From Glandiceps talaboti (lineage: Eukaryota > Hemichordata > Enteropneusta > Spengelidae), in contig NC_135559.1 in the NCBI RefSeq assembly GCF_964340395.1, forward strand, positions 23,108,964 to 23,172,963: 64,000 bases of DNA, read 5' to 3'. The position numbers and the translations under genes were made by a program. This document shows, piece by piece, positions 20,079 through 32,800 of the stretch (its first letter is position 1; the number at the start of each line of letters is the position of its first letter). The notes under the pieces were generated by a model. The model saw only the letters and a list, made by a program, of their open reading frames with translations. It searched no databases and was not told the DNA's origin.

Positions 20079-22055
20079 CGGTGTGTAAATGTAATGTTCT
20101 TTTCTGTTATTTTCAAGAGGAAATAGTACTATATTTTCGATGTTTCAGATAACTTTTCAAATTTGGCTGACATGTTTCTAGTACTTCACATGTTACATGT
20201 ACTAGAACAATATCTTTCAATACTAGGGCTGCAGAGTAGGACTCTGATGTAGTGGTTTGGAGTATTTGTTGCCATTATGATGAGAAAATAAATTTATTTG
20301 CGTACTTGCATACCAGTGTAGTGAATTTTGAGTATTAAAGCGAGGGAATTGACTCTTTTTTTAATGAGAAAACCATAGAAGTAATTGTTGAAAAATATTA
20401 GATTGACCAGCGTTGTTAATAGAACTTTGCAAACCCTGTAAGAAAATAAAAAACAATATATCTATTTTAAAAAATGGAAAAGTATTGTAGATAAAAACAG
20501 AATTAAAATTTGCAGCTAGCAAAATCATAAAGTTTAAAGTGTATGTAAATAGGTTTCCAAAGTTTCTGACTTTTTGCCTGGAAATGACGTAGTTTTCATA
20601 GGTGATTAAAGATTTGTGTGACATTTTTGACAAAAGTACGATATTAATAATGAAAAATAGATTAGTGAAAATTACTAGTACATGCCAAACACAGCTGCAC
20701 AGGTTCAAATGGACACTCAACACGTCACTCTCCCACGTCCACGTCAAAAAACTCGCACTGTAAGACATGCCTGGCCATGGTATAGTTCTCTTCAGCATGT
20801 TCAGAACATGGTTTTGTACTAGTCTAATATCGTATTGTAAGTATCTCCTGGCTGGGGACTGTCCCAAATTATGTTATTGTGCTAGTCTCATATCGTATTA
20901 CATGTACAAGTATCTCAAGGCTGGGGACAGTCTTAGAAAATGTTCGTTCATTTCAATACATCTCAACTAGGCTATCACAATGCCAGGTCTTTGAATTATC
21001 ATCTAACTTTGACACCTACGGGTTTTTTTCACACAGTCTTTCACTCACTCCTATTTCAATAGGCTTGTGTATTTCAAATTGACAGACAATGATTTAGCAT
21101 TCCGTCATTGTTGAAACTGTAAGAATTTATCATTATGATCTTAGCAAGTATTTATGCATGTTTTCTAAATAAATTTGTAATCTTTTTAGTTTTATTTCAC
21201 ATTTTAATTTTAATTTCAATCCAGTAAGAATGTTGTGGAATACTCGTCTGGTACCTGATACCTGGTTATCCTAACAAAATAATTGCAGCCTCATTGATCT
21301 GTTTCAATTTTATTATGCATTGTACTTGTCATTTTTTGTGTATACCCAGTGATGAAGCATAATAAATGAAAACATAAAAAAAATAACAAATGGCGATATC
21401 ATAGTGTAGCATTAGTTTTATAAGTAGCCACGAGTTATTATTTTAGATGTATTAACAGTGTTCTTTTAGCCGTATTCAAGGGACCTCCTTCATGTTTGTA
21501 AGAATAGTAATGCCCCCCCCCCCCCTTTACTAAACTTTTAGGTGGTTATGTACACAGTGTATTTATAAGCCCTCCACTTGGAAGCGTGGGCCTACTTCGA
21601 ATGACATCACATTAAATGTCACAGTTTGAAATGACACATAGCGGAAGGTGGCAATATTGTGAATGTAAGGTCGTTTTCAGTGGCTTTGTTTTGTGCTTTG
21701 ACAAGCTTACATCAAGTTACATGTAATTATAATAAATTAAGAGATAAAAATCAAAAAATACAGTTTACAAGGACAACCGATTTCGATTCATAAAAAGGCT
21801 AAAAAAAATTAAGAGTATCGATAAAAAGGCAGATGGACAGAACAACGATATCGATAGACGTACGCTTACGGTACCACGGTATCGATACACAAATAACACA
21901 AGGATAAACGAAAACATTTCACCAACATGTTCCTAGGGGGCGTCCCGAGCTTGGAGTGTCCGACGCATAACTTTGCGCAGTGGATTTGCATTTGATTTGT
22001 CACGCGTCTGGTGTCCGGCCTGGAGGATCGATAGGAGTGTCCTGCGCCCGGAGGT
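20079..22055. other. AT-rich spacer with a small dispersed repeat
   Basis: At 20690-20960 there are two direct copies of a CTAGTCTAATATCGTATT-AAGTATCTC-GGCTGGGGAC segment. The preceding stretch (GTTCAAATGGACACTCAACA, ACTGTAAGACATGCCT) is related to 30905-30990. A minus-strand open frame of 168 codons (20867-20361) is AT-rich, partly overlaps this repeat and has no recognisable motif. No gene called. Confidence 0.5.
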
Positions 22056-23290
22056 ATGGACTTGCTGCTAGACGTGCGGGCTTTATTTCGATACTATAAG
22101 CATGAATATATATTCTTCCATGTTTAATATAAGCGAACGAAGTTCGCAGTGAGGGCTTGCCCGAACATCCTCGATAGCGATGTTCGGTCGTGTGTATAGA
22201 TTGCGATTCACTTCGTCCCATTTTCAACTCGTCCCATTTCAACTCGCCCCAATTTCAACTCGCCCCATTTTCAACTCGCCCCATTTTTAACTCGTCCCAT
22301 TTTCAACTCGCCCCAACAACACTAGGAAATGTTTATAAATCTGAACGATACATGGACTCGAAGTACGGAGACCGAAACATTTACATGATTTTACCTACGT
22401 AGCCAGTTGAAGCGTAGCAAATGTAACATTTCGTAGCAGAACGTGGTGTGGGTTTTGGCTATTATTATTAAAGTGTTTGGTAGATCTAGAACTTATACTA
22501 GCACAACAACTTTCCTCAGTCATGGAATATCACTTTTCACACTTTTAGGACTTAATGTTTACAACCCAAATAAGAAATAATAATGATAATAACCAGGGAG
22601 AATATTAGTGACTGACACGCTTACGACTTCCGCGCGTACGGGTTTTGGAGACGTGTTTCCTCTCCCTAGTTAACGCAACTTAGTATTGTAGTATGTGTTT
22701 ACAGCGCAAGTGGTACTTCATTAGTGGAATACGAGATACCACAGACCCTCCAAACTGAGTACTACTAGCTTCGATTTCATATTTGCACAGGTAAATTATA
22801 TTGTAAAGAGTTGGGGCGAGTTGAAAATGGGGCGAGTTGAAATTGGGGCGAGTTGAAAATTGGACGAGTTGAGTGGGACGAGTTGAAATGGGACGAGTTG
22901 AAATTGGGACGAGTTGATCCGTCACCGTTGTGATTGCGATTCACTTCGTCCCAGTACGGGTTTTGGAGACGTGTTTCCTCTCCCTAGTTAACGCAACTTA
23001 GTATTGTAGTATGTGTTTACAGCGCAAGTGGTACTTCATTAGTGGAATACGAGATACCACAGACCCTCCAAACTGAGTACTACTAGCTTCGATTTCATAT
23101 TTGCACAGGTAAATTATATTGTAAAGAGTTGGGGCGAGTTGAAAATGGGGCGAGTTGAAATTGGGGCGAGTTGAAAATTGGACGAGTTGAGTGGGACGAG
23201 TTGAAATGGGACGAGTTGAAATTGGGACGAGTTGATCCGTCACCGTTGTATTGTATCATGTGTATCGGAAGAACATCCGAGGTCTAGCAC
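22056..23290. repeat. Composite repeat with GACGAGTTGAAAT satellite and 318-bp tandem duplication
   Basis: It opens with TTGCTGCTAGACGTGCGGGC, TTTCGATACTATAAGC and AGGGCTTGCCCGA and closes with ATCGGAAGAACATCCGAGG. The same opening and closing landmarks occur at 57781-58310. Inside, short units TTTCAACTCGCCCCA or TTTCAACTCGTCCCA run forward at 22205-22318 and in reverse at 22808-22920 and 23126-23238. The block starting at TACGGGTTTTGGAGACGTG (22637) is repeated at 22955, an offset of exactly 318 bp and nearly identical. The 22-bp junction between copies matches sequence at 22200-22222. Confidence 0.85.
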
Positions 23291-24540
23291 ATAGACTATC
23301 TTCTCACCAGATATCTCTGTAAGTTCGATCGTGGTTCGAATTCGATGGGTACGAAAATATTAGGTCCATTTTCGTTTCGATTACAATGCAATTGTTAAGT
23401 AACTAGAATGTACCATTTGGTTCATTTTAGTGACATTTTATTTAGTATCATCTATTAGTAGACTGTAGTGTTGGTGAACAACACGAGCCTTTCGAAGTTT
23501 CACATTTTGTTTTTGTACAGTACTAATATCATAACTAGGCAAAGCCCATAAGCTCGCGCAGGGTAGATTCATTTTTGACTGGCTGTCTGGGCCAGGGTTG
23601 ATACACTTGATTTGGGTCATTTTCCAGGGTATTGACCATTAAAATTTATTTTATTGAATGACATCTAATTCTCTGACATGGACGAGAAGTAAAGTCAACA
23701 CTCTATGCAGTTGTTGGTTTCAAAAACCACCATAACCATTAGATTGATATTGTTCATTTTCAATCAGCCAACTTATCATAGACCCTCCACCAACGTATGT
23801 TGGTCTTTGGACAAATGTTTTGTTGACATGTTGCCGAACATCACGATTTCTCAATTCAACTTGATGATTTAGGAATGTTACTGTACCAACAAACATAGGA
23901 AAGCAGTTATTCTTTTTAGAACATGTAAAAACATCAATTATCGACAATATAAATGTCAAAACCGCACTTCCACAACCCAGAAATTCAACTGCGCTATGTC
24001 ATCAGTGGTCCCTATCAGTACCGCCGTGCGTCAAACTTCCAAATAGTGTAACAATTTCTCCTCGTGGTTCAGCGATGCCTTGATACTCGTTACAATGCTA
24101 CGATAATTGTGCCAACAAGCACTGTTGCAATGCATGGCGATGTTATGTCGCCTATGCTATATGACGACACTGTAGCGCGTGGAGGATGCACGTAGTATAT
24201 GGAAGGCGCATGCGTATATACGATGTATATATACGCATAGTATATACGATGCGCATGCGTACTAGTCATTGAGCCGCTTCACAGCAGCTTCGCTGCCGCT
24301 GCGCGAGCTATTAGCGTAAAACACAAGACAGTGTGTGTTCACATGCATGCATACAAACAAGCCAGATCTGAGTCGGCTTCAAGTTCGCCCTGAAAAGGGC
24401 CGATGTGGAAAATATTCTGTGTACCTCCTGATCTTCGTTGAGCTAAATGACCGAGGAAAGACATGTTGACTGTTTGAGAGCTATAGAATGAATGACAAGT
24501 TTGAAAAAAGTATGCATGAATGTGATTCGCACTAAGTTTG
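23291..24540. other. Spacer, no gene recognised
   Basis: Contains a TATATACGATGTATATATACGCATAG-type palindromic patch near 24213-24260. A minus-strand frame at 23959-23720 contains VGGGSM, weakly reminiscent of Tc1/mariner transposases but without supporting context. Nothing else recognised. Confidence 0.45.
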
Positions 24541-24542
24541 AC

Positions 24543-24544
<2 letters not shown>

Positions 24545-24587
<43 letters not shown>
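24545..24587. repeat. (TA)n microsatellite
   Basis: An alternating TA run of about 42 bp. Confidence 0.98.
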
Positions 24588-24588
<1 letters not shown>

Positions 24589-24864
24589 TAGCCTCTTTAC
24601 TGAGATATTTGACTTTCCAAAATGGCGACCATGAGATCGTAGTGAAACCGCGAGAGAAGTAATCATTTTGCCTCGTTTGTTGAAAAAATATTTGATTCAT
24701 TTTTTCCCGTCAAAACTTGCAAGGGGGCACCAATGAATTTCCAAGAGGGTGTTGTGCCCCTGTTACCTTGTTCAGGGAGAACACTGGACTCTTGGCACTG
24801 AATATTTTTGTCATACATGTATTTTGATTTTTCAAGTCTTTGATTACACCCATGTAACAAAGAA

Positions 24865-26063
24865 TTCAAAATCGGAACAGTTGCGGGGCAAAGTGCTAGA
24901 TCTAGCACTTCGCCATTTTTTGACAAAGTGCTAGATCTAGCACTTTAGCGAAAACTGACGAAGTGCTAGATCTAGCACTTTGTCAAAAAGTGGCGAAGTG
25001 CTAGATCTAGCACTTCAACAAAGAGTGGCAAAGTGCTAGGTCATCGGTAAATATGTCATGTTATACCGGTAATGGACATGTTATTACTCTCAGTGTAAAA
25101 TGTTACTTCCCGTGTTAATGACCTTAGAGTTTGATTTTCCGTATGTTTTGCCAATGCACAAACAAATTTCTACTTCGTAATTTTCAGTAACGTTCAGTTT
25201 TGTATTTTTTCGATGTTCTATGCGGCGAAAACTACAGCACGTGGTCGTTTCCCTTCCACGTTTCGTAATCCTTACAACGGCTTGACACCACTACCAACAA
25301 CCGCAGACTGCCATTTTGACAGCTGTCACGTCAAATAACGCACTCCCATATACAGTCGAAACTACGAACATTTTGTTCGGCGTGCGTCACAGACTTCAAC
25401 TATAGCACGTAGTCATTTCGTTGGAACCACGTTTCGTACTCCGTAGTTGACAACGGCGTGACACCACACAGTCGAAACTTCGAAGATTTCAGGAAGTAGA
25501 AACATTTAGTTCGGCGTGTGTCACAGACTTCATACTGCAGATTTAATGGCAGTGACATTTGTAACATTGCATGACAAAGATATAATATAAAGGAAAACTG
25601 AATTTCTTGGTGTGTGTGTGTGTGTGGGGGGGGGGGGGGTTAGTGTGTCTAGATGCGAGAGCGAAGATTTTTCTTGATCGTTGAACACGAAAATAAAGTC
25701 TGGGTGTAACCAACCCCCGGGACACAACCGTACGTACGGCAACGTGAAGTTGCAACCGGCCGTTTTACTCGGCAAACATTTAACAAACTTCAGATAAATC
25801 GTGTCGTTGTTACAATCGGCCAAAGATAAGTTTTGGAGTCGATCGTGCGCCACACGACCATGTACACGGACTACTGACATGGCGCATGTATGTGACATTT
25901 ATCGACCACGTTATATCAAGCCGTTGGAGGCACTTCGTTGTTTTCTGGCGAAGTGCTAGATCTAGCACTTCGGCGAAAACTGACGAAGTGCTAGATCTAG
26001 CACTTTGTCAAAAAGTGGCGAAGTGCTAGATCTAGCACTTTGCCCCGCAACTGTTCAATTTTG
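24865..26063. mobile_element. ~1.2-kb DNA element with palindrome-studded inverted ends
   Basis: The left end (TCAAAATCGGAACAGTTGCG, GGGCAAAGTGC) and the right end (CAACTGTTCAATTTTGG and upstream) are inverted copies over about 110-160 bp. Within each end the perfect 20-bp palindrome AAGTGCTAGATCTAGCACTT recurs: four copies at 24891-25016 and three at 25950-26043. They are separated by spacers such as CGCCATTTTTTGACA and TAGCGAAAACTGACG. The interior has two diverged direct copies of a CACGTGGTCGTTTC-CCACGTTTCGTA-ACAACGGC block (about 25190-25320 and 25380-25490). A minus-strand frame (25898-25530) starts MSHTCAMSVVRVHGRVAHD and is not recognised. No transposase is visible, so the element is probably non-autonomous. 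Confidence 0.8.
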
Positions 26064-26433
26064 GACCATTTAGCTACCTCTTACACCTGTACAAATTTGG
26101 GAGAACCTGTAGTGTAATTTAATAATTAATAGTGAGCCTCCTTAATTAAAAAAACTTAGGACCGCATATTTTTGGGGACCCCATATTTGGTGATTGTGTG
26201 TGATTTTGGCAAAAAAATGTGGTAAAAAAAAAAAATGAAGTGCTACAATGCCATTGGTGTTCTTTTTTAAGAAACTTCCTTACATTTGTAAAAAGGTAGC
26301 TTGAAAAATATTGCCACCTAACTGAATTTCCTATGGTCATAGATAATTTGACAATGTATGGTTATTATGATTTATAAGTGTTATCATGTGTATAATGTTG
26401 AATGTTCCATTTCTTTACAGTAGTATATCCAGA
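26064..26433 (+). other. Upstream region of the KIF3B-like start exon
   Basis: AT-rich. A pyrimidine-rich acceptor TTTCTTTACAG ends at 26420, so the exon carrying the start codon begins at 26421 and an untranslated first exon should lie further left. I could not identify it. Confidence 0.4.
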
Positions 26434-26470
26434 ATGGATAGAAATGACAGAACTCAAACTGAAAAAAAAG

Positions 26471-27991
26471 GTAATTAGAAATTAAGTTGATTCAAATGTC
26501 TTCATTTAAATAATTAACTATTACAGTAGGCAATGTGACATAAATGGAAAAAAAAAACCCAACATATTACAACATATTAATATAAGACTAATTATATACC
26601 AGTCTTACTGAAAGGTATAGTTAGATTATCGATATTGATTAATCTTTGACCTCAAGTGACCTCAATTAACATCACCAGCAGGAAGGGAACTATCAGTTTT
26701 TATGACTGGAGGTGGGCCGGTGACTTTTAATTTCTGTTGTGACCCCCTCCAGTTCATCCACAAAACAACCCCCCCCCCCCTTCCACACTGAGACCCTCCC
26801 CGCCTATCTGTTGACAAGAAACATTCTTTTTGTTCTTGCAAATGACATTCCACATCCTGCATAGTTAATTTTACATTTCACATTTTCAGTAATTTAATTG
26901 TATCTGGTAATTTGCTAACCGAATCCATTGCTTTACATGTATTTATAGACAGGAACCCTATGAGAAGTATCATTATCTGTTCATGGACATACAAATATTC
27001 ATAGATTAGTAACCAAAATTCCAGGACATCTCTCTGATTGAGTTAATTATTGTCATGAATTAATTTAGCTATTATAAAGAACGATACAAGAAATGGAGTT
27101 AAATGTGTTAATATAATTGCAAACCCATGTCAATAACTGTCAATGCATGTATACTCATTGACCAGTTTGCACGTTTCAAGAAACCTAAATGTGTGACATC
27201 AAGTAGCCAAGTTATTTTCTAATGTACACTTCAATGAATGAATTAGAAATAAGGGTAATTTCCAAATTTGATTTCCATCCTGCAATTAATGATCTATGTT
27301 TTTTGTGTTATTTCTCTTTTTTTAAGTTATCTAATTTTCTACTGTCACTACAAATCACTAAACTGATGCTTTTAAGTACATGGGTGACTTTAAGTTCTGG
27401 CCCAATGCAATTACACCTCCAATGTTAATTTGAAAATTCTAGAAAACGGTAATGCTGAAGACATTCTATTGGAAGGTAATACAAAATAGAAATAAGCACC
27501 AAATTCCTACTTCCTATTTGAATTTGGGCGTGGCTCTACATAAACGATAGAGTGGACATTTGTATGAATAGATACTTTCTACTCAAAGCTTGCTGATACC
27601 AGTGTATCACACACTACACATGCACTAATTTATAGGTCTATAGTATTATTCAGAGGGGTATTTCGACAAATTTTAGACAGGGGTGAAGACCCATAGAAAA
27701 GGTATATAACATGTATTGCATTTTTTACCTCCCTCCCCTTTTTTGACTCATGTAGACTTTTGAGTCTTGATTTTTGAAGTTTTATGACCCACCTCTTTGA
27801 ATACACATACAACTTTTGTCACGTTTTAACCCCATATTTTGAACAAGGTTGTTTCCATGGATTGTTTGAGGTCATCTTTATTGGGAAGTAGATACCCCGC
27901 CTCCTCCCGCCCCCAGAGTTTGTAGGCAATTTTAAAACTCCTGACCACTGAGGCGATTTAACCCCTGTTTCTGGCTAAAATGTAGACTTTT
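26471..27991. other. Intron 1 of the KIF3B-like locus, proximal part
   Basis: No recognisable exon. A poly-C run lies at about 26769-26781. Otherwise AT-rich unique-looking sequence. Confidence 0.5.
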
Positions 27992-28621
27992 TAGTCCCCG
28001 CCGGATGAAGTCCGGGATGGGGACTTATGGATTGGTTCCGTCCGTCAGTCCATGTGTGCATCCGGCCGTCCGTCTGTTCATCCAGAGCCATTTCTTGGAG
28101 ATGCCTGGACCAATTTTTTTCAAACTTGGTACAGGGTTTGCGAATTTTCCATGTTCAAAGCCATAACTCAGACATGCATGAATAGATCTCATTTAAAGTT
28201 GCTATTAGGACAGTGTTCTATGTCATACATGTGCATATCTTTTTTCGTCATGATATGATCGTAGTATGGCTGCCTGGCAGCCATTTTTTTTTGCGAATTT
28301 TCCATGACCAAAGCCATAACTCAGACATGCTTGAACAGGTCCCCCCCCCCAGTACCCAACCCATCCTTTATTGTTGAATGGTTTATTCCATCATGTCATC
28401 TTGAAGAGTAGGCATGTCCCATGTCCAAAGAGGAGACACAACATGAGTAGGCATGTTCCATGTCCAGCGAGCAGACACAACATATCTAAGTCTGTTTGAT
28501 TTAGGTTCACAAGTGTTGTTGCATGATCAGAGTAGTGATATCAAGAAAATGACAACATAAACTGCCAGTTCCTTAAAACCCAATCATAGCAGGGACTATG
28601 TCATTCTCAATATGACTTGTT
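27992..28621 (+). mobile_element. TAGTCCC-type composite element, short copy
   Basis: Starts TAGTCCCCGCCGGATGAAGT and ends CCAATCATAGCAGGGACTAT and GTCATTCTCAATATGACTTGT. It has only about two of the ~148-bp monomers, so monomer number varies between copies. It lies in intron 1 of the KIF3B-like locus. Confidence 0.8.
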
Positions 28622-28790
28622 GCAGTGTATATTAGAAAATGACTTGGCATGGCCACTTGATGTCATGCATTCACTTGTTTGTTCATAATTTTGTTCATAA
28701 ATGTTAAATTTAATAATGGCACTGACTCAAACTTCCTTCTCTTCACTGAGCAATCTGGTAATTTTAATGAAAATGTTTTTGAACAGGTTT

Positions 28791-28945
28791 GAATATTATG
28801 AAATGTGATGAATGTCCTTGATTTCAAAATAGAAATTAAAAAAATGTCATCAAAAATTTCAAAAATTTTGAATATTATGAAATGTGATGAATGTCCTTGA
28901 TTTCAAAATAGAAATTAAAAAAATGTCATCAAAAATTTCTGTACT
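28791..28945. repeat. Tandem duplication, 79-bp offset
   Basis: GAATATTATGAAATGTGATG, AATGTCCTTGATTTC and the following AAAATAGAAATT...ATCAAAAATTTC occur at 28791 and again at 28870, virtually identical. Confidence 0.9.
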
Positions 28946-29751
28946 ACAACTGTTTCAGAACAAGATACTAGTAATTTAATTCACTTACTACTGGCTATGT
29001 TGTCCACCTTATGATTTGCTGACAAAATTTTACTCATAGTATACGGTCATTCAATGAGGATATTCAATTTAATCCTGACTTTGTCTCAAGTGATAGTTGT
29101 ACTGTCTGGGAAAAACAAGATTACGTATGACATGGGGGAGATGTAAAATCTAATTTTCCTCATAACTTTGCATCATTGTGTCTGTACTATAAAAGTCCTG
29201 GCTAGAGTAAGTAGCCCTTTAGTAGATCACTATCAAACAAGTCTGTGTTTCTAATTTAGTTTATCAATCATTCATATAATATATTCTCCAAGATTCCTGA
29301 GTGATATTGTGTTCACCTTGGAATATATGTCATTCTTAGTTTATGGTGAAAAACAAAAATTTAGCAAGACAAAGGGGGGTTTCATGTAGTAAACTTGGTG
29401 ACAGTCATGTGTATCGGAGAAAAAAGTGAAAGACAAACACAGGAAGGTTATTTTTGATAAGAAGACATGTATGTAGTTCATACCACACTATAGTCCAAAT
29501 AAGGTTTGACCCGGACATAATTGCAACAGAAATAATTTTAAGTGCATCTTACTCAGAATTTTATGCTGAGCAACATATCAAAAGTCTAGGAAAATCTAAG
29601 TGGTGGAACATGGGGAAAATGAGGTTTTTATTAATTCCAAATCTTTTTTCTTTTTTTCTTCATTCAGTAAGTACCGGTATAATAATGACACTTTTCCTTG
29701 GTATTTATTTCTCTAATCAGAAACATATTGATCATTTTGTTTTTCAGTCAG

Positions 29752-29854
29752 AGGAAGTGGTGGTGGTCAGACGTCGACCAGTGAACCAGGACGAAATTGC
29801 TGCATGGCATGAAGGAGTGATTGAAATGGACATCAACATTAGAAAACCACTAAG
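29752..29854 (+). pseudogene. N-terminal motor exon of the KIF3B-like locus
   Basis: Acceptor TTTTTCAGTCAG, using the second AG, joins the start exon in phase 1. It encodes EEVVVVRRRPVNQDEIAAWH, then EGVIEMDINIRKPL. The first strand and RRRP correspond to the conserved VVVRCRP of kinesin heads, with Cys replaced by Arg. The exon ends in phase 2 (AG/GTAAAA), which matches the phase-2 start of every downstream P-loop exon. About 25 residues normally found next (the TFTFD strand) are absent. Confidence 0.75.
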
Positions 29855-31212
29855 GTAAAAAAATGATGTTTGCAACCCCACCAATTTAATGTTTGAATTA
29901 GACCAATTCATATATACTCAGACAATATAACAACCTTATGATAATATGCATATCTCAGTCATTTCCCCATTTATGGCCAAACAAATCTCTTCTTATGCCA
30001 ACAGTGCTCAAACTGAAGATACATAGCCACAACTTCACCCAGGACTACTTTGCATCTAAAGCCTTCAAACATCGTTATAAAATGATTTCTAATCCTTTGT
30101 CAAAAAACTTGTATTGGAAAAACAATTCACAGGGATTTATTTGACCCATACTTTAACTCTGGCAATATATTAAATTTTATTTGCCAGCAGTTGAGTATAA
30201 CATTTACAAATTACTAGGAAGTTTGGTTTCTATGAAGGAACGCTACATCTTGTGTGCCTCATGTCTATAAGTTGTATACATCGTGACTGTCTGGTAACTA
30301 CCCCTTGCTGTCTATGAATCTGTGATTTTCAGGGACAATGAGTGCTCCATACAATAGATAATCACAGAATATGTAATGTTTTGGCATAAAATCATCATCA
30401 CTAAGGGGTTTATGTTATGTATGAGCAATTAGTAACATACATGTACATGACAAATATGAGCTTCATTACACAGCAGTTTATGAAATAGCACTTTAAAAAT
30501 GCCAACAAGTTCTGAAAATACAAGTACAATAAATGCAAACATTTAGCAAATTTTCCCAAGTGTGTGCTCATGGTCAACGTGAAACAAACAGAAAACACGT
30601 ACAAATGTAAAATGCTTTGAGAATTGTGTTTCAACTAATAAAGAAGGCAAGTTATGTTCATAAAACATCGTCAATATGATGGTGTTTTTTTTTTTGAAAA
30701 ACAATGCGGTTTGATTGTATGTTTTGCTTTCCAGCATATGGTACTAGTATAGGAGTCAATTGTTTTTATTTTGATACATACCCAGTACATGTAGTGTGTA
30801 CCCCAGTTGCAATTACTGTAAAAAGACACAACACTGATGTTGGAATTTTTGTTGCCATCATTGTGTCTACCTAGAGAATCACTACATCATGCATGCTGCC
30901 AAATACAGGTTCATATGGACTCAGCACAGTAGTGAACTTCATGCCAAAAGAAATCGTACTGTAAGACATGTCTAACCGTATAGTTTGCTTCGGCATGTTC
31001 AGATTTTTACAAAACAAAAATAGTCGGTGACGGTACCGTACCACACCACTGAACTGAGGCCAGCCACTAATCAGAACTAGTTTTACCACTGTTGATTATA
31101 TGCACAAACTTGCCCTTGGCTACATGTACCATCATTTTAATTTGATCATTTTAATTTGATAGTTATATATGTACATGCCTGAATCATTTCTCTATTTTAA
31201 TGAATTCTTCAG
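29855..31212. other. Intron before the first P-loop exon
   Basis: AT-rich, with a dispersed repeat at about 30890-31020 related to 20690-20800. I searched by eye for the missing TFTFD-type exon on the plus strand and did not find it. Confidence 0.5.
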
Positions 31213-32467
31213 CTTTATAGAAAGAGGATTGTACGACGAGAGATTCCGTGTTCTAGCCGACTCTGTACTAGAGGACTTAAATGTTACAATATCTTCATAT
31301 GGACAAATTGGTATGGGCAAGACGTTTACTATGGAAGGTCAGTCATTAAACATAACAATTAGTTCAACTTGTTGAATTAGAATTTAGATGATGGGATCGT
31401 CTTTGCGAATGTCAGGACCTTTCAGGAGAATATGTAAAGTCTGTATACTAATAATGTTCCAATTCCTAGTACATAGCTTAGTTGTTGCTACTGTTTTTAT
31501 TAATCAATAACTAATTGTAAAGAGGTAACTATTAATCAGAATGATTGAATAAATTTCATAAAGATATTTGATGCATTTTTTAAACAGGCTCCTAAAAGTT
31601 AATGTAAAAAAAAAACCAGCAAAAAGTTGCATTTTGCAAATTTACCATGATCTTGAAATTGATGTGTTAAACTCCTCAAGTTGAACTTTTATTTGTCAAG
31701 ATAGTTATGTCAAATATTGAGAACGAATACAAAATGCTCAAAATTATCTGAGCAATGGTAATTGTAAACTACATGTATGATATCATATTATTCAGGTGTA
31801 TGGAGTGATCCAGACCTCCAAGATTTGATTCCAGATTCCTTTGACTACATATGTACACACATATCCCAGTCAGAAAATCAACAGTATTTAGTGAGACCAG
31901 ATGTTGGTGTTTATGTTATGGTGAGTATTTAGAGTAAAATAGTTTAACTTTCCAACTTGCAAACTGCACTAGCTGCAAGTGGGACATTATTGTTTGATAT
32001 CAGGATCATGTTTGTTCATTGATTTTGGGGTATAAACCCAAACATCAGTTTGATGGTATTCATTGTAATATCATAAATGTATACATCTATAATTACCCAT
32101 AGTTTGTTCAATATTGTTGAAAGTGTATGTTACGAGTACAAAAGTCATTACTTCCAGCAAAACATCTTTAAAAAAAACATTTCCTGTTTCAGCTAGTGTA
32201 GATTTAACATTGCTATTATCATGGCATTCAAAGCTGTAAAACCAAAGTATACGTAGCTATAAAGTCATATTTATATGTATTCTTATATTATTGTTTAAAA
32301 AAACTTAAATTGAAAAATCATAACTTTAATATTTGATGGATTTATGTGATGTTATTTGTTCTCACTGTTTTTTTCATTTATTTACAGGATCTCATCTCAT
32401 TTGTTACAAAAAGTGTGACAGAAATTGAACATGTGACGAATATTGGTAATCAGAACAGAGCTGTTGG
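31213..32467 (+). pseudogene. KIF3B-like exon triad, copy 1
   Basis: Exons 31213-31337, 31796-31920 and 32388-32467. The first encodes [18 protein letters not shown] and the P-loop [13 protein letters not shown] (Walker A intact as GxxxxGKT; usual GTGKT is GMGKT). The second encodes GVWSDPDLQDLIPDSFDYIC, THISQSENQQYLVRPDVG and VYVM. The third encodes [18 protein letters not shown] and IGNQNRAVG. Donors and acceptors are canonical. Lengths of 125, 125 and 80 nt sum to 330, so the triad can be gained or lost without changing frame. The usual NGTIFAYGQT is altered to [10 protein letters not shown], a sign of relaxed constraint. Confidence 0.8.
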
Positions 32468-32607
32468 GTAAGCAAGCTTCTTGTTATTCTCATTGAATTA
32501 CAAGCAATGAACTTCAACTCTTTGTTGTTTCACATTGTGTTGTCTAGAAAAACAATAATGAAGTAGTTTTTGTTACCACAACTGAACTGATAAGGGTAAG
32601 TCTGTCG

Positions 32608-32667
<60 letters not shown>

Positions 32668-32800
32668 CTGTTTGTGTGTCTATCTTGTCTTGTTTATTGG
32701 TATTGTTTAGCACAACTAAACTGATAATGTTCAGTAGTGATAGGCATGGCCAAGTGTCTGTTTGTCTGTCTGTCTGTGGATGTGTGTGTGTAAACAACTT
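32468..32800 (+). repeat. AGCACAACTGAACTG-family copies with (TCTG)n/(TG)n; empty insertion site
   Basis: Two adjacent family fragments (about 32575-32670 and 32700-32800). The sequence TCTTGTTTATTGGTATTG at about 32685-32705 lacks the TAGTCCC element that occupies the equivalent place in the next two units. Confidence 0.75.

Noticed and set aside
20361-20867. 168-codon frame on the minus strand
   Set aside because: Very AT-rich, hydrophobic by composition, overlaps a dispersed repeat, and shows no family motif or splice context.
23720-23959. Frame with VGGGSM resembling a Tc1/mariner transposase segment
   Set aside because: Only six residues match, the expected WGGIS/DDE context is absent, and no inverted ends were found.
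29748-29752. Using the first AG of CAGTCAG as acceptor for the N-terminal kinesin exon
   Set aside because: It would put the exon out of phase with the start exon at 26434-26470. The second AG restores the frame, so it was preferred, although a different upstream exon could change this.
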